From a bacterium (GTDB lineage: Bacteria > KSB1 > UBA2214), in assembly GCA_029560815.1 (NCBI GenBank), contig JAKQKF010000278.1, positions 1 to 51,298 of the forward strand: a stretch of 51,298 nt of DNA, in the 5' to 3' direction. Below the pieces are notes generated by a model, which was not told the DNA's origin, searched no databases, and was given only the letters and a program-made list of their open reading frames with translations. Of the stretch, positions 33,661 to 42,231 are shown one piece after another; within the stretch, counting starts at the first letter, position 1; every line of letters starts with the position of its first letter. The translations under genes were made by a program, and so were the position numbers.

Positions 33661-35121
33661 ATGACGTCTATTTTCCGGCAAATTTTCCGGCAATCCTTCG
33701 CCTACGCTCTGGGTACCATTCTCAATCGTGTCACCAATATCATTCTGCTGCCCCTCTATGTGCGCATGCTCAGCAAAAGCGAATACGGCGTTCTCGAAAT
33801 CCTGCTGTTAACTTCGACCGTGACCATGATCTTTCTGCAGCTGGGGATGGGATCGGCAATTTTTCGCAGCGTACTCTACAAAGAGGGCGGAGACCGGGCG
33901 ACAATAAGCTCGACGGCGCAATACTTTCTTGCTCTCTTCTCCCTGACGGTGATCGCCGGGCTTTTCTGCTTTGCCCCCGAGCTGGCTCAAAGCCTTTTTG
34001 ATTCGCGCGAGTCGGCTTCTTTACTGCGCATACTTTTCCTGGGCGATTTTTTTCTTGTTGCGGCCACCGTGCCCATGTCCCTGCTGCGGATCGACCAAAA
34101 GACCGGCCTTTTCGTACGGCTTTCCGCCGCCAACTGCATCATCGGCATCACCCTTAATCTCCTTTTCCTGGTGCACTGGAAAATGGGGGTGGCCGGCATT
34201 ATCTGGGCCAACACCCTGACCGCGGCGGTCTTTGCCGCACTCTACCTTTACGTCAACCGCAGGGAGTGGCGGCCGCGTTTCTCTTTTCACGAGCTGCGCG
34301 ATATGCTCGGGTTCGGACTGCCGCTGGTGCCGAGCGCTCTGGGTGATCTCGTCCTGCAGGCCTCGGATCGCTACATCATCAAATACACGCGCGGTTTTGA
34401 GGAGCTGGCCGCCTACAGCGTGGCGATGCGGCTGGCCATGGTGGTCTCTCTGGCCATCAATGCTTTTCAGATGGCCTGGCCCGCCATTTTTTTTCCGATG
34501 GTGAAAAAGCCTGAAGCCAAACCGCTCTTCGCCAGGCTCTTCACCTGGTGGATCCTGGTTCTGGTGCTGGCCGCCCTGAGCCTGTCGCTCTTTGCCCGCG
34601 AAGTCATCGCCATTGTGGCGACGACCGGTTATCTGGAGGCGGCCGCCATTCTGCCCCTGATCTGCCTCTCTTTCATCTTCTATGGAACCTATTACTATAC
34701 CTCCATCGGCATACAGGTTGAAAAGAAAAACCACTACTCGGCCTTCATCCTGGTCCTGGCCGCACTGCTGAACGTGCTGCTCAATCTGGCCATGATCCCG
34801 CGGTGGGGTCTTGCCGGCGCAGGGGTGGCCAAACTGGCGAGCAACATTTTCCTGGGGATCACAGTGGCGGCGGTCTCGCAGCGGCTGTATGCCATTCCCT
34901 ACGAGTACAAAGCGATACTGCAGATCGGTCTGACCGGTGCAGCCCTCTATCTGGCGGGAGTGTGGATGAGCGGGTTTAATCTGCTCTCCTATGCCGGCCG
35001 GCTGCTTCTGCTGCTCGCTTTCCCGGTGATCCTCTGGCTGAGCGGTTTTTTCCGCAGGGAGGAGATGGCCGCCGCCAGCCGCGGGCTGCAAAAGTTGTGG
35101 GGTGGCACTCCTCATGCGTAA
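33661..35121 (+). CDS. Wzx-type oligosaccharide flippase (MOP/PST superfamily)
   Basis: A 486-residue membrane protein with about 12-14 transmembrane helices. The N-terminal block SFAYALGTILNRVTNIILLPLY...LSKSEYGVLEI is characteristic of polysaccharide-synthesis flippases that turn undecaprenyl-linked repeat units to the periplasmic side. Further family features are GFGLPLVPSALGDLVLQASDRYIIKY and MIPRWGLAGAGVAKLASN. The ATG at 33661 begins 2 bp after the preceding stop codon; the longer ORF upstream overlaps the polymerase gene and is ignored. The last bases overlap the next gene, so translation is likely coupled. Confidence 0.9.
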   Translation: MTSIFRQIFRQSFAYALGTILNRVTNIILLPLYVRMLSKSEYGVLEILLLTSTVTMIFLQLGMGSAIFRSVLYKEGGDRATISSTAQYFLALFSLTVIAGLFCFAPELAQSLFDSRESASLLRILFLGDFFLVAATVPMSLLRIDQKTGLFVRLSAANCIIGITLNLLFLVHWKMGVAGIIWANTLTAAVFAALYLYVNRREWRPRFSFHELRDMLGFGLPLVPSALGDLVLQASDRYIIKYTRGFEELAAYSVAMRLAMVVSLAINAFQMAWPAIFFPMVKKPEAKPLFARLFTWWILVLVLAALSLSLFAREVIAIVATTGYLEAAAILPLICLSFIFYGTYYYTSIGIQVEKKNHYSAFILVLAALLNVLLNLAMIPRWGLAGAGVAKLASNIFLGITVAAVSQRLYAIPYEYKAILQIGLTGAALYLAGVWMSGFNLLSYAGRLLLLLAFPVILWLSGFFRREEMAAASRGLQKLWGGTPHA

Positions 35122-36262
35122 CGCAATCAAACATCTGCTCGGGGTGGTCCTGCTGACACTGCTCACTCTGCGCCGGATGATTCTCGGACGGCGGCGTGCC
35201 GATGAGCCCGGCAAGGTGGTACTGCTTGCCGATATCGGATTGGGGAACGCGGTGATGGCTTTGCCGCTGCTCCGCAGCCTTCGACTCAACCGGCCGGCGA
35301 TGGAAATCATCGTCCTGGCCAGCCCGTCCGCTGCGGTCATTTTTACAGCCGCCGGTCTGGCTGACCGGGTGATCGTGCTCAAATCTTCAGCAATCCAGCG
35401 GGTGCGCCAGGCTGCGGCGCTGCGCCGGGAGGCCATCGATCTCTGTCTGGTCACCTTCCCCACCCTCTCGATGCCCCAGGAACTGCTCCCGCTGTGGTTG
35501 GGAGCGCGGGAGAACCGGATCCATGACTATCGCCCCATTCAGCCCTATTTTCATTACCTCCTGCCGCTCTACAGCGTTCCGGCGGCGATTAATTACTCTC
35601 TGCATGATGTCGAGCAGAATCTGACACTCCTGCCCGCGCACTGGAAGATCGACACCGGCTATCCATCTCCAGCGATCAGCCCGCGCAGCCGGGAAGCCGC
35701 CGCCGGTTTTCTGAAGAAGCATGGTGCGACCGGAGAGGCGGGATATTTTGCCATGCACCCCGGGGGCAAACGAGGGGCCGTTTATAAACGATGGCCTGCT
35801 GCTCAATTTCGCGCCCTCGCCGGTGAGATATTCGGCCGGTTTGGTGCGCCCACGGTCGCGATTCTGGGACCGGATGAAAGGGAGATGATCTCCAGTCTGG
35901 AGGCGCCTTTTCTCATCCCTCTGGTCACCAATGATCTGGAGATTACTATTGCAGTCCTTGAAAAAAGTCGTTATTTTATTTCCAATGACTCTGGCCTCAT
36001 GCATGTCGCCTCTCTGCTCGGGAGGCCGCAGATGGCCATTTGGGGAGCTACGGATCCCCGCCGCAACCGGGCATGGAATCCGCATGCTGTCAATCTCTTC
36101 AATGAGTCCGTGCCCTGCTGGCCGTGCATCCGGTTTATCCCGACCGGCGCACACCGCTCATGCCTCCGTGAATGTCTGGCAGGAGTGACCGTTACGGCGG
36201 CCATGGGGCTGCTAGTACAACACCTCTCACAGTTTGAATCGGGGCGCCACCCCCTGCCCTGA
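35114..36262 (+). CDS. Glycosyltransferase family 9 (heptosyltransferase-like)
   Basis: A 382-residue GT-B enzyme of the ADP-heptose:LPS heptosyltransferase type. An N-terminal hydrophobic stretch (about 5-20) may tether it to the membrane. VVLLADIGLGNAVMALPLLRSL is the N-terminal nucleotide-fold motif of GT9, and the C-terminal domain has MHPGGKRGAVYKRWP, FISNDSGLMHVASLLGRPQMAIWGATDP and a late cysteine group (CWPCIRF...CLRECL) common in GT9 proteins. The ATG at 35114 overlaps the flippase gene; GTG 35102 is an alternative start. The donor may be ADP-heptose or another sugar. It presumably adds a residue to the repeat unit or its acceptor. Confidence 0.85.
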   Translation: MRNAIKHLLGVVLLTLLTLRRMILGRRRADEPGKVVLLADIGLGNAVMALPLLRSLRLNRPAMEIIVLASPSAAVIFTAAGLADRVIVLKSSAIQRVRQAAALRREAIDLCLVTFPTLSMPQELLPLWLGARENRIHDYRPIQPYFHYLLPLYSVPAAINYSLHDVEQNLTLLPAHWKIDTGYPSPAISPRSREAAAGFLKKHGATGEAGYFAMHPGGKRGAVYKRWPAAQFRALAGEIFGRFGAPTVAILGPDEREMISSLEAPFLIPLVTNDLEITIAVLEKSRYFISNDSGLMHVASLLGRPQMAIWGATDPRRNRAWNPHAVNLFNESVPCWPCIRFIPTGAHRSCLRECLAGVTVTAAMGLLVQHLSQFESGRHPLP

Positions 36263-36334
36263 CAGGGATCAATCAAGTCCGTCCGCCTCTTTAGTTACAT
36301 GAACGATCCGGTCACCCAATTGCGGAGAAGGAAA

Positions 36335-37441
36335 ATGAAAGTAAATTTTCTCGACCTTAAAGGCCAATACCAGAGCATCAAGCCGGAGATCGATGATGCC
36401 ATTCAACAGGTACTGGATCGGAGTGCATTTGCCGCGGGCCCTTTTGTCAAGGCCTTCGAAGAGCATTTCGCCGCCGCGCACCAGGCCCGTTTTTGTGCCG
36501 GCGTCAATTCCGGCACGGCGGCATTGCATATCAGCCTGATGGCGCTCGAGATCGGCAGGGGCGATGAGGTGATCGTACCGGCCAATACATTTTTCGCCAC
36601 GCCCGAAGCCGTCAGTCTGGCCGGGGCTACCCCGGTCTTTGTCGATCATGAGCCTGACTATTATAATATCGATCCCGCTCAAATCGAAAAGGCCATCACT
36701 TCCAGGACCAGAGCGGTCATCGCCGTCAACCTGTACGGCCAGCCCGCGCAGCTGGACAAGATCAAAGCCATCGCCGCGAAGCATAACCTGCTGCTCATCG
36801 AGGACTGCGCTCAATCCCATCTGGCTACCCTGAACGGACAGTCGACCGGCACTTTCGGCATCTGCGGCTGCTTCAGCTTTTACCCCGGCAAAAATCTGGG
36901 CGCCTACGGTGAGGGCGGCGCCGTCATCACCGATGACGAGGCGCTGTACAAAAAGTTGATGATGCTGCGCGATCACGGCTCCGCGGTCAAATATCACCAT
37001 GACCTGATCGGTCACAATTACCGACTGGAAGGCATGCAGGGAGCCATACTGGACGTCAAATTAAAGTACCTGCCGGAGTGGACGGAGAAAAGACGGCGGA
37101 ATGCGGACCTTTACCGCAGTGCCCTGGCCGGCATACCCGAAGTGGTGGTGCCGCGGGAGATGGCCGGCGCCAGGCACGTGTATCATATTTTCTGTGTACG
37201 CGTTCCCAAGCGCGATGAACTGATCAAGTACCTCGGGGACCATCAAGTCTACACCGGCATTCATTACCCGATTCCCTGCCATCAGCAAAACGCCTATGCC
37301 GGTCTTGGCTACAAAGCGGGCGACCTGCCCTTGAGCGAAAGTTATGCGGGCCAGCTGCTTTCGCTGCCCATGTCGGAGATGCTCAAGGAGGAGGAACTGC
37401 TCTACGTTTGTGAAACCATCAAACAGTTCTACACTGCTTGA
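36335..37441 (+). CDS. DegT/DnrJ/EryC1/StrS-family sugar aminotransferase
   Basis: A 368-residue PLP enzyme that aminates nucleotide-linked keto sugars. Visible are VNFLDLKGQYQSIKPEI, GVNSGTAALHISLMALEIGRGDEVIVPANTFFAT, VNLYGQP, LLIEDCAQSHLATLNG (Asp and Gln at the cofactor) and the Schiff-base lysine in FYPGKNLGAYGEGGAV (Lys186). The close is typical: RLEGMQGAIL, YTGIHYPIPCHQQNAY. Start ATG 36335 follows GGAGAAGGAA; the ORF's earlier start at 36299 lacks a ribosome binding site. It implies that the polysaccharide contains an amino sugar, made from a keto sugar produced elsewhere because no dehydratase gene is in this cluster. Confidence 0.93.
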   Translation: MKVNFLDLKGQYQSIKPEIDDAIQQVLDRSAFAAGPFVKAFEEHFAAAHQARFCAGVNSGTAALHISLMALEIGRGDEVIVPANTFFATPEAVSLAGATPVFVDHEPDYYNIDPAQIEKAITSRTRAVIAVNLYGQPAQLDKIKAIAAKHNLLLIEDCAQSHLATLNGQSTGTFGICGCFSFYPGKNLGAYGEGGAVITDDEALYKKLMMLRDHGSAVKYHHDLIGHNYRLEGMQGAILDVKLKYLPEWTEKRRRNADLYRSALAGIPEVVVPREMAGARHVYHIFCVRVPKRDELIKYLGDHQVYTGIHYPIPCHQQNAYAGLGYKAGDLPLSESYAGQLLSLPMSEMLKEEELLYVCETIKQFYTA

Positions 37442-37452
37442 GAAATGATGCG

Positions 37453-38523
37453 ATGAAGCATGCACCTCTGCTCCTGATAGTGGTTCTGTTCCTGCTGACG
37501 GGCTGCGATAAAGAGCCGGATATCGTAACGCCGCCTGTCCCGCTGAACAAAATTGCGATCGAACCGGAATTCGTCCCGCAATTTGAAAAGTGCCTCTGGT
37601 TCGATGACAAGTCGGCCGCTTATACCATCGGCTTTGATGACGCCCGGCCCACACATTATCAGGTCTCCGGACCGGCTCTGACCGCGCGGAATATGCGCGG
37701 CACATTTTTTATTAATACCCAATATATTGTTGACTGGTCGGGCTGGCAGATGCTGGCTGATAAGGGCCATGAGATCGCCTCGCATACCTATTCACATCCC
37801 AAGCTCACCGGGTTGACGGAGACGCAGCAGCGGGAGGAGTTGAGCCGGGCGATCACCGATATCCTCAGCCATATCCAGGGCATCAAGGAGGTGCCGAGTT
37901 TCTCCTATCCCTATGGCAATTATAATGACCAGGTGCGAAATCTGATCCGCTCCTATCATTACTCCGCTCGCGGCGATTCGGGCATAAACCGGCCTACTTT
38001 GCGGGACGACGAACTTACCATGGTGCGTGGAGCCGGCGTATATCCGCCTTTCGATATGGGCGATATCGAAAGGCGGGTCGAAAGGGCGATCGCCAACAGG
38101 GGGTGGCTGATGGTCTATTTCCACTCCGTGAGCGCCAAAGGGGATTCGGACTATACCACCATCCCGCTGACCAAATATCTCGCACATCTGGACTATGTGC
38201 AGCGGCGGCGGGACTGTCTCTGGATTGCCACCATGGGCGAGGTGACCGGCTATCTCCGCCTGCGCCGGGATGCGGAGGTGCGCGTCGAAACGGTCGACTC
38301 GACCGAAATCGAGTTTTCTCTCGGCGGCTTGCAGGGACGTTATTCCGATCTGGCGCCGCTGACTGTGAAAATGAAACTGCCGCAGCAGTGGCGCGGGCAC
38401 GAGATCGTGCTTACGCGGGAGGGAAGCAAGGCCCTGATTGCTCCCCGGCGATCCGATGATATGATCTATATCCACATTCCGCTTGGCGGCAAGGTCCGGC
38501 TGGCCGCGACCGGAAGCCGCTGA
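37453..38523 (+). CDS. Lipoprotein polysaccharide deacetylase (CE4/NodB-like)
   Basis: A 356-residue protein with a lipoprotein signal peptide ending LLTG-Cys18 (lipobox). The NodB-homology domain has the metal site Asp62-Asp63 in GFDDA and His111...His115 in ASHTYSHP, plus SFSYPYGNYND. The C-terminal region (about 270-356) is a beta-rich domain without an identified family. CE4 enzymes remove N-acetyl groups from hexosamine polymers; placed beside an aminotransferase in a polysaccharide operon, it could deacetylate the exported polymer at the cell surface. Start ATG 37453, 11 bp after the preceding stop. No classic third NodB motif is obvious, so activity is likely but not proven. Confidence 0.84.
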   Translation: MKHAPLLLIVVLFLLTGCDKEPDIVTPPVPLNKIAIEPEFVPQFEKCLWFDDKSAAYTIGFDDARPTHYQVSGPALTARNMRGTFFINTQYIVDWSGWQMLADKGHEIASHTYSHPKLTGLTETQQREELSRAITDILSHIQGIKEVPSFSYPYGNYNDQVRNLIRSYHYSARGDSGINRPTLRDDELTMVRGAGVYPPFDMGDIERRVERAIANRGWLMVYFHSVSAKGDSDYTTIPLTKYLAHLDYVQRRRDCLWIATMGEVTGYLRLRRDAEVRVETVDSTEIEFSLGGLQGRYSDLAPLTVKMKLPQQWRGHEIVLTREGSKALIAPRRSDDMIYIHIPLGGKVRLAATGSR

Positions 38524-38528
38524 AGCAC

Positions 38529-39734
38529 ATGCCGGCGAACAAAAAGCATATCCTCATGATCCTGCAGGCGGATTATCCTCCGGATATCCGCCTGACCAAG
38601 GAGATCGCCGCCTTGACAGAGCAGGGATATAAGGTTTTCCTGCTCTGCAACAACAAATCCGGCTGGCCGCGGCAGGAGGAGGTTGACGGCGCCACTGTGC
38701 TGCGTCTGCGCCATTGGGGTGCGCGCTGGACTCCGGTCCTCAACATCCCGCTCTTTTTCAATCCGCTCTGGCTGCGGGGCATCCGGCGGGCGATCCGCGA
38801 GCATGAGATCGGCGTGATCCATGTTCACGATCTGCCCCTGGCACTCTCGGCCATCCGGGCCGGCCGCCGGTTCCGCATCCCGGTCGTCTTTGATGTGCAC
38901 GAGAACTATCCGGAGGCGATGCGCATCTGGGGCCACAAGGGGATGTTTTGGTTCATTCTGCGCAATCCCTGGCTCTCGGAGAAGCTGGAGCGTTATTGCC
39001 TGCGCGCTGCTGATGCGGTGATCACCGTCTCGGAGGAGCACCGCGAGCTTTTTCTGCGGCAGGGTTTGCCCCCGGCGAAGGTCCACTTTGTCGGCAACAC
39101 CGTGGACTATGAATCCTATCTGGAGATGACGATCGATCCGGAGATCGTCGCGCGCTATCAGCCCTGGTACGTTCTGGAGTATCTAGGAAAATTCGGCCCG
39201 GAGCGGGATCTCGAAACCGCCATCCGCGGCCTGCGCTTACTTCGCGCGGAGATTCCCAATATCCGCCTGCTGCTGGTAGGGGACGGACCGAACGTCGCGG
39301 AGCTGCAGCGCTGCGCGCGGGAGGAGGGGGTGGAGGATCTGGTCGAGATCACGGGCTGGGTTCCTTTCGATCAGACGGCCTCCTATATTCAGGCCTGCGG
39401 GATCTGTATCGTTCCCCAACCCTCCAACCCGTTCATCGACAATACCATACCGCACAAGATTTTCCAGTACATGGCGCTGGAAAAGCCGGTGATCTGTTCG
39501 GATGCCCGGGCCCTGGTTAGCATCGTCACGGAGAGCCGCTGCGGTGAGGTTTTTGCCTCCCGCTCCGCAGAGGATTTCGCCCGGGCGGTACTGAAGGTTT
39601 TCAGTTCCGATTTTCCCTATGGCGCCAATGGCCGTCTGGCGGTTGAACAAAAATATAACTGGAAACGTTCGTCGCAGACCCTGATCGCTCTCTATGACGG
39701 ACTATTAAAGCAAGGACCGACGTTTGCCGGCTGA
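38529..39734 (+). CDS. Glycosyltransferase family 4
   Basis: A 401-residue GT-B retaining glycosyltransferase. Visible: an N-terminal strand-loop ILMILQADYPPDIRLTKEIAAL, the acceptor-side HVHDLPLALSAI and VFDVHENYPEAMRIW, and a C-terminal nucleotide-sugar domain with YLGKFGPERDLETAIRGL and LLLVGDGPNVAELQ. A later VPQPSNPFIDNTIPHKIFQYMALEKPVICSD includes the E-x7-E-like region (here I-F-Q-Y-M-A-L-E). The order and spacing agree with the EPS-assembly GT4 type. It starts 5 bp after the deacetylase and ends overlapping the next gene by 11 bp. Donor and acceptor sugars cannot be assigned. Confidence 0.9.
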   Translation: MPANKKHILMILQADYPPDIRLTKEIAALTEQGYKVFLLCNNKSGWPRQEEVDGATVLRLRHWGARWTPVLNIPLFFNPLWLRGIRRAIREHEIGVIHVHDLPLALSAIRAGRRFRIPVVFDVHENYPEAMRIWGHKGMFWFILRNPWLSEKLERYCLRAADAVITVSEEHRELFLRQGLPPAKVHFVGNTVDYESYLEMTIDPEIVARYQPWYVLEYLGKFGPERDLETAIRGLRLLRAEIPNIRLLLVGDGPNVAELQRCAREEGVEDLVEITGWVPFDQTASYIQACGICIVPQPSNPFIDNTIPHKIFQYMALEKPVICSDARALVSIVTESRCGEVFASRSAEDFARAVLKVFSSDFPYGANGRLAVEQKYNWKRSSQTLIALYDGLLKQGPTFAG

Positions 39735-40728
39735 AGAGCAAAATAATACCCTGCCCCTCGTTTCGTTCGTCATTCCGATGCTCAACGAAGCCGCTGCCAT
39801 CACCCGGTGCATCTCCTCCATCCTGGAACAGAGCTATCCTGCCGGCCGGATCGAGATCGTGGTTGTGGATGGGCTCTCCACCGATGGATCGCGCGCGGAG
39901 GTCGAGGCGCTGGCCCGCAAACATCCGAATATCCGGCTCTTTGACAATCCGGAAAAACGCACCCCGCGCAGCCTCAATATCGGAATTCAGAACAGCAGGG
40001 GTGAAGTGGTGATTATCCTGGGTGCCCATACCCGCATCGACAACGAATTTGTCGCTCTGAACATCCGCTATATGCGCGAGATGGGAGTCAAATGCACCGG
40101 CGGCACCCAGATCAACACCGGCGATAGCTACTGGCAGCGGGCGATCGGCCTGGGCATGGGATCGCGCTTCGGGATCCCGAGCGCACCCTACCGCTACGAC
40201 AAGCGCAAGCGCTTTGTCGATACCGTGGTCTATGCCGCCTACGCCCGCGAGCTCTTCGACGAGGTGGGTTATTTCGACGAGGAGCTGCACATCTCCGAAG
40301 ACGCGGAACTGAACTGGCGGATCCGCAAGGCGGGCTACCGGATCTTTTTCACCCCCGAGATTATCTCCTATTACTATCCGCGCGCCACTCTCGGCCGCCT
40401 GGCCCGGCAGTTTTTCAATTACGGCATCCTGCGGGTCAACGTGATTAAAAAACACCACGATGCCGTCAAGCCCGTCCATCTGGTGCCGCCCTTATTCGTC
40501 CTCGCCACGCTGCTGCTTGCAGCGGCTGCGCTGCGCTGGCCTGCAGCCGGCCGAGCCCTTTTCGCCATCTGGGCCGCTTATGGCCTCTTCCTGGCGGTGG
40601 CAGCGGTCAGCACCTGCCGGGAAGAGAAGAGCTGGAGCTGTTTGCCGGCCCTGCCGGCGGTCTTTCTCACCATGCAGATCGCCTGGGGTCTGGGTTTTCT
40701 GGCTGGGTTGTTCAAGACCTATAAATAA
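39724..40728 (+). CDS. Glycosyltransferase family 2 with C-terminal membrane helices
   Basis: A 334-residue GT-A inverting enzyme. VSFVIPMLNEAAAITRCISSILEQSYP and EIVVVDGLSTDGSRAEVE form the nucleotide-binding start. A stretch near residue 100 (GEVVIILGAHTRIDN) stands where the usual DxD lies, here without a clear acidic pair. EELHISEDAELNWRIRKAGYRIFF carries the catalytic-base ED. The last third has two or three hydrophobic helices (about 255-330), as in ExoA/succinoglycan-type transferases. It starts with TTG, overlapping the preceding gene by 11 bp. The unusual replacement of the DxD motif is a point to check, but related GT2 members tolerate it. Confidence 0.88.
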   Translation: MPAEEQNNTLPLVSFVIPMLNEAAAITRCISSILEQSYPAGRIEIVVVDGLSTDGSRAEVEALARKHPNIRLFDNPEKRTPRSLNIGIQNSRGEVVIILGAHTRIDNEFVALNIRYMREMGVKCTGGTQINTGDSYWQRAIGLGMGSRFGIPSAPYRYDKRKRFVDTVVYAAYARELFDEVGYFDEELHISEDAELNWRIRKAGYRIFFTPEIISYYYPRATLGRLARQFFNYGILRVNVIKKHHDAVKPVHLVPPLFVLATLLLAAAALRWPAAGRALFAIWAAYGLFLAVAAVSTCREEKSWSCLPALPAVFLTMQIAWGLGFLAGLFKTYK

Positions 40729-40754
40729 GCATGCTGCGCCCCAAGGAGCGATAG

Positions 40755-42155
40755 ATGTCCCGTACGCTCGAAAAATTCCTCCTCCTGCTGGTTGACTTTA
40801 TAATGATCAACCTCGCCTTCTGGGGACTGCTGCGTCTGCGCAGCTCGTTCAACCTTTTCGTCGAGCAGGGGGCCTTGCTGCAGGTGCAGATCTTCTTCAT
40901 GGTCTATCTCTACTGGCTGGTTCTTTTTATCTTTTTGGGACTTTATCAGTCCTGGTACACCAAGTCCCGTTTCGATGAACTGATCTCGGTGCTCAAGACG
41001 GTTTTATTTGGCACTTTCATCATCTTTGTGGCCACCTTCGAGCCCGAGCGCGACCTGGCCAATCCGCCCACCTTCGGCCGCCTGATGATCATCACCTATT
41101 CGGCCCTGATGCTGCTCTGCGTCGGCGGCGGACGGCTCATTCTGCATACGATCGAGCGCAGCCTCATGCGCTCGGGGGTCGGCCAGCGCAACACACTGAT
41201 CATCGGCTTCAACCCCCAGGCGCAAAAGCTGGCCGACAAGATCCGGCAGTTCCCGGCGCTGGGTTATCGCGTCATCGGCTTTCTCAGCATCAAGGGCGAG
41301 GAGGACGGTCTCAAGCATGGTCACCTGCATGTCTGGGGTGGTCTCAACAAGCTGCGGTCCGTGGTGCAGCGGCGCAAGGTGGAGGAGGTGATCCTCTCCC
41401 TCGGCAATCTGCCGCAGAAGAGGGTCATGCATATCATCGGCCTGCTGGAGCAGCTGCCGGTGAGCATCAAGATCGAGCCGGACCTTTACGGCCTGGTCAT
41501 GGGTCAGGCGCGGACCCAGCAGATCTACGGTTTTCCCCTCATCGAGATCAATCCGCAGATCATGCAGCCCTGGGAGAAGACGGTGAAGCGGCTGATGGAT
41601 GTCCTTTTTTCACTCTTTTTTTTGATCCTGACCCTGCCCGTTTTCATCCTCGTCGCCCTCTTTATCAAGCTCGAAACCCCCGGCCCGGTCTTTTTCAAGC
41701 AGAAGCGGGTCGGCAAGAACGGCGAAGCCTATACCATCTACAAATTCCGCACCATGATCCAGCATGCGGAAAAGTATACGGGCCCGGTCTGGGCGGGCAA
41801 GCGCGATCCGCGCATCACCCGCGTCGGGCGCTTTTTACGCAAGACGCGCATCGACGAGTTCCCCCAGTTCATCAATGTCCTCGCCGGCGAGATGAGCCTG
41901 GTCGGCCCCCGCCCCGAGCGGGCCTATTTCGTCGAAAAGTTAAAGCGCGAATATCCCTATTACCTGCGCCGTCTGAAGGTCAAGCCGGGGATCACCGGCT
42001 GGGCCCAGGTGAAGGGCGAATACGATACCAGCATCGAGGAGGCCAAAGAGAAGCTGGCCTATGACCTCTATTATATCGAGAACATGTCCCTGCGCATGGA
42101 CCTGCGCATCCTGCTCTATACCATCGCTGTGATGCTGCGCTTCAAGGGACAGTGA
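40755..42155 (+). CDS. Polyprenyl-phosphate sugar-phosphate transferase (initiating glycosyltransferase, WbaP/WcaJ-like)
   Basis: A 466-residue membrane enzyme that starts repeat-unit synthesis by placing a sugar-1-phosphate on undecaprenyl phosphate. The N-terminal four-helix part is at about 5-130, then a CoA-binding-like Rossmann domain ([20 protein letters not shown]), a transmembrane hairpin ([23 protein letters not shown]) and the catalytic sugar-transferase domain. That domain includes [60 protein letters not shown] and [10 protein letters not shown]. It has AAGGAG 10 bp ahead of the ATG. It is the last of nine genes in the operon and sits just before serS. Confidence 0.95.
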   Translation: MSRTLEKFLLLLVDFIMINLAFWGLLRLRSSFNLFVEQGALLQVQIFFMVYLYWLVLFIFLGLYQSWYTKSRFDELISVLKTVLFGTFIIFVATFEPERDLANPPTFGRLMIITYSALMLLCVGGGRLILHTIERSLMRSGVGQRNTLIIGFNPQAQKLADKIRQFPALGYRVIGFLSIKGEEDGLKHGHLHVWGGLNKLRSVVQRRKVEEVILSLGNLPQKRVMHIIGLLEQLPVSIKIEPDLYGLVMGQARTQQIYGFPLIEINPQIMQPWEKTVKRLMDVLFSLFFLILTLPVFILVALFIKLETPGPVFFKQKRVGKNGEAYTIYKFRTMIQHAEKYTGPVWAGKRDPRITRVGRFLRKTRIDEFPQFINVLAGEMSLVGPRPERAYFVEKLKREYPYYLRRLKVKPGITGWAQVKGEYDTSIEEAKEKLAYDLYYIENMSLRMDLRILLYTIAVMLRFKGQ

Positions 42156-42231
42156 TTGCCGCGCAGGAGGAGACCGGCCGCGCCTCTGCGCAAAAACCTT
42201 TTCATCGGGTACACTAAACGAGGTAGGAGTT

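Noticed and set aside
34021..35463. 480-codon minus-strand ORF within the flippase and GT9 genes
   Set aside because: Arg/Gln/His-rich translation without motifs; it crosses two well-supported genes on the other strand.
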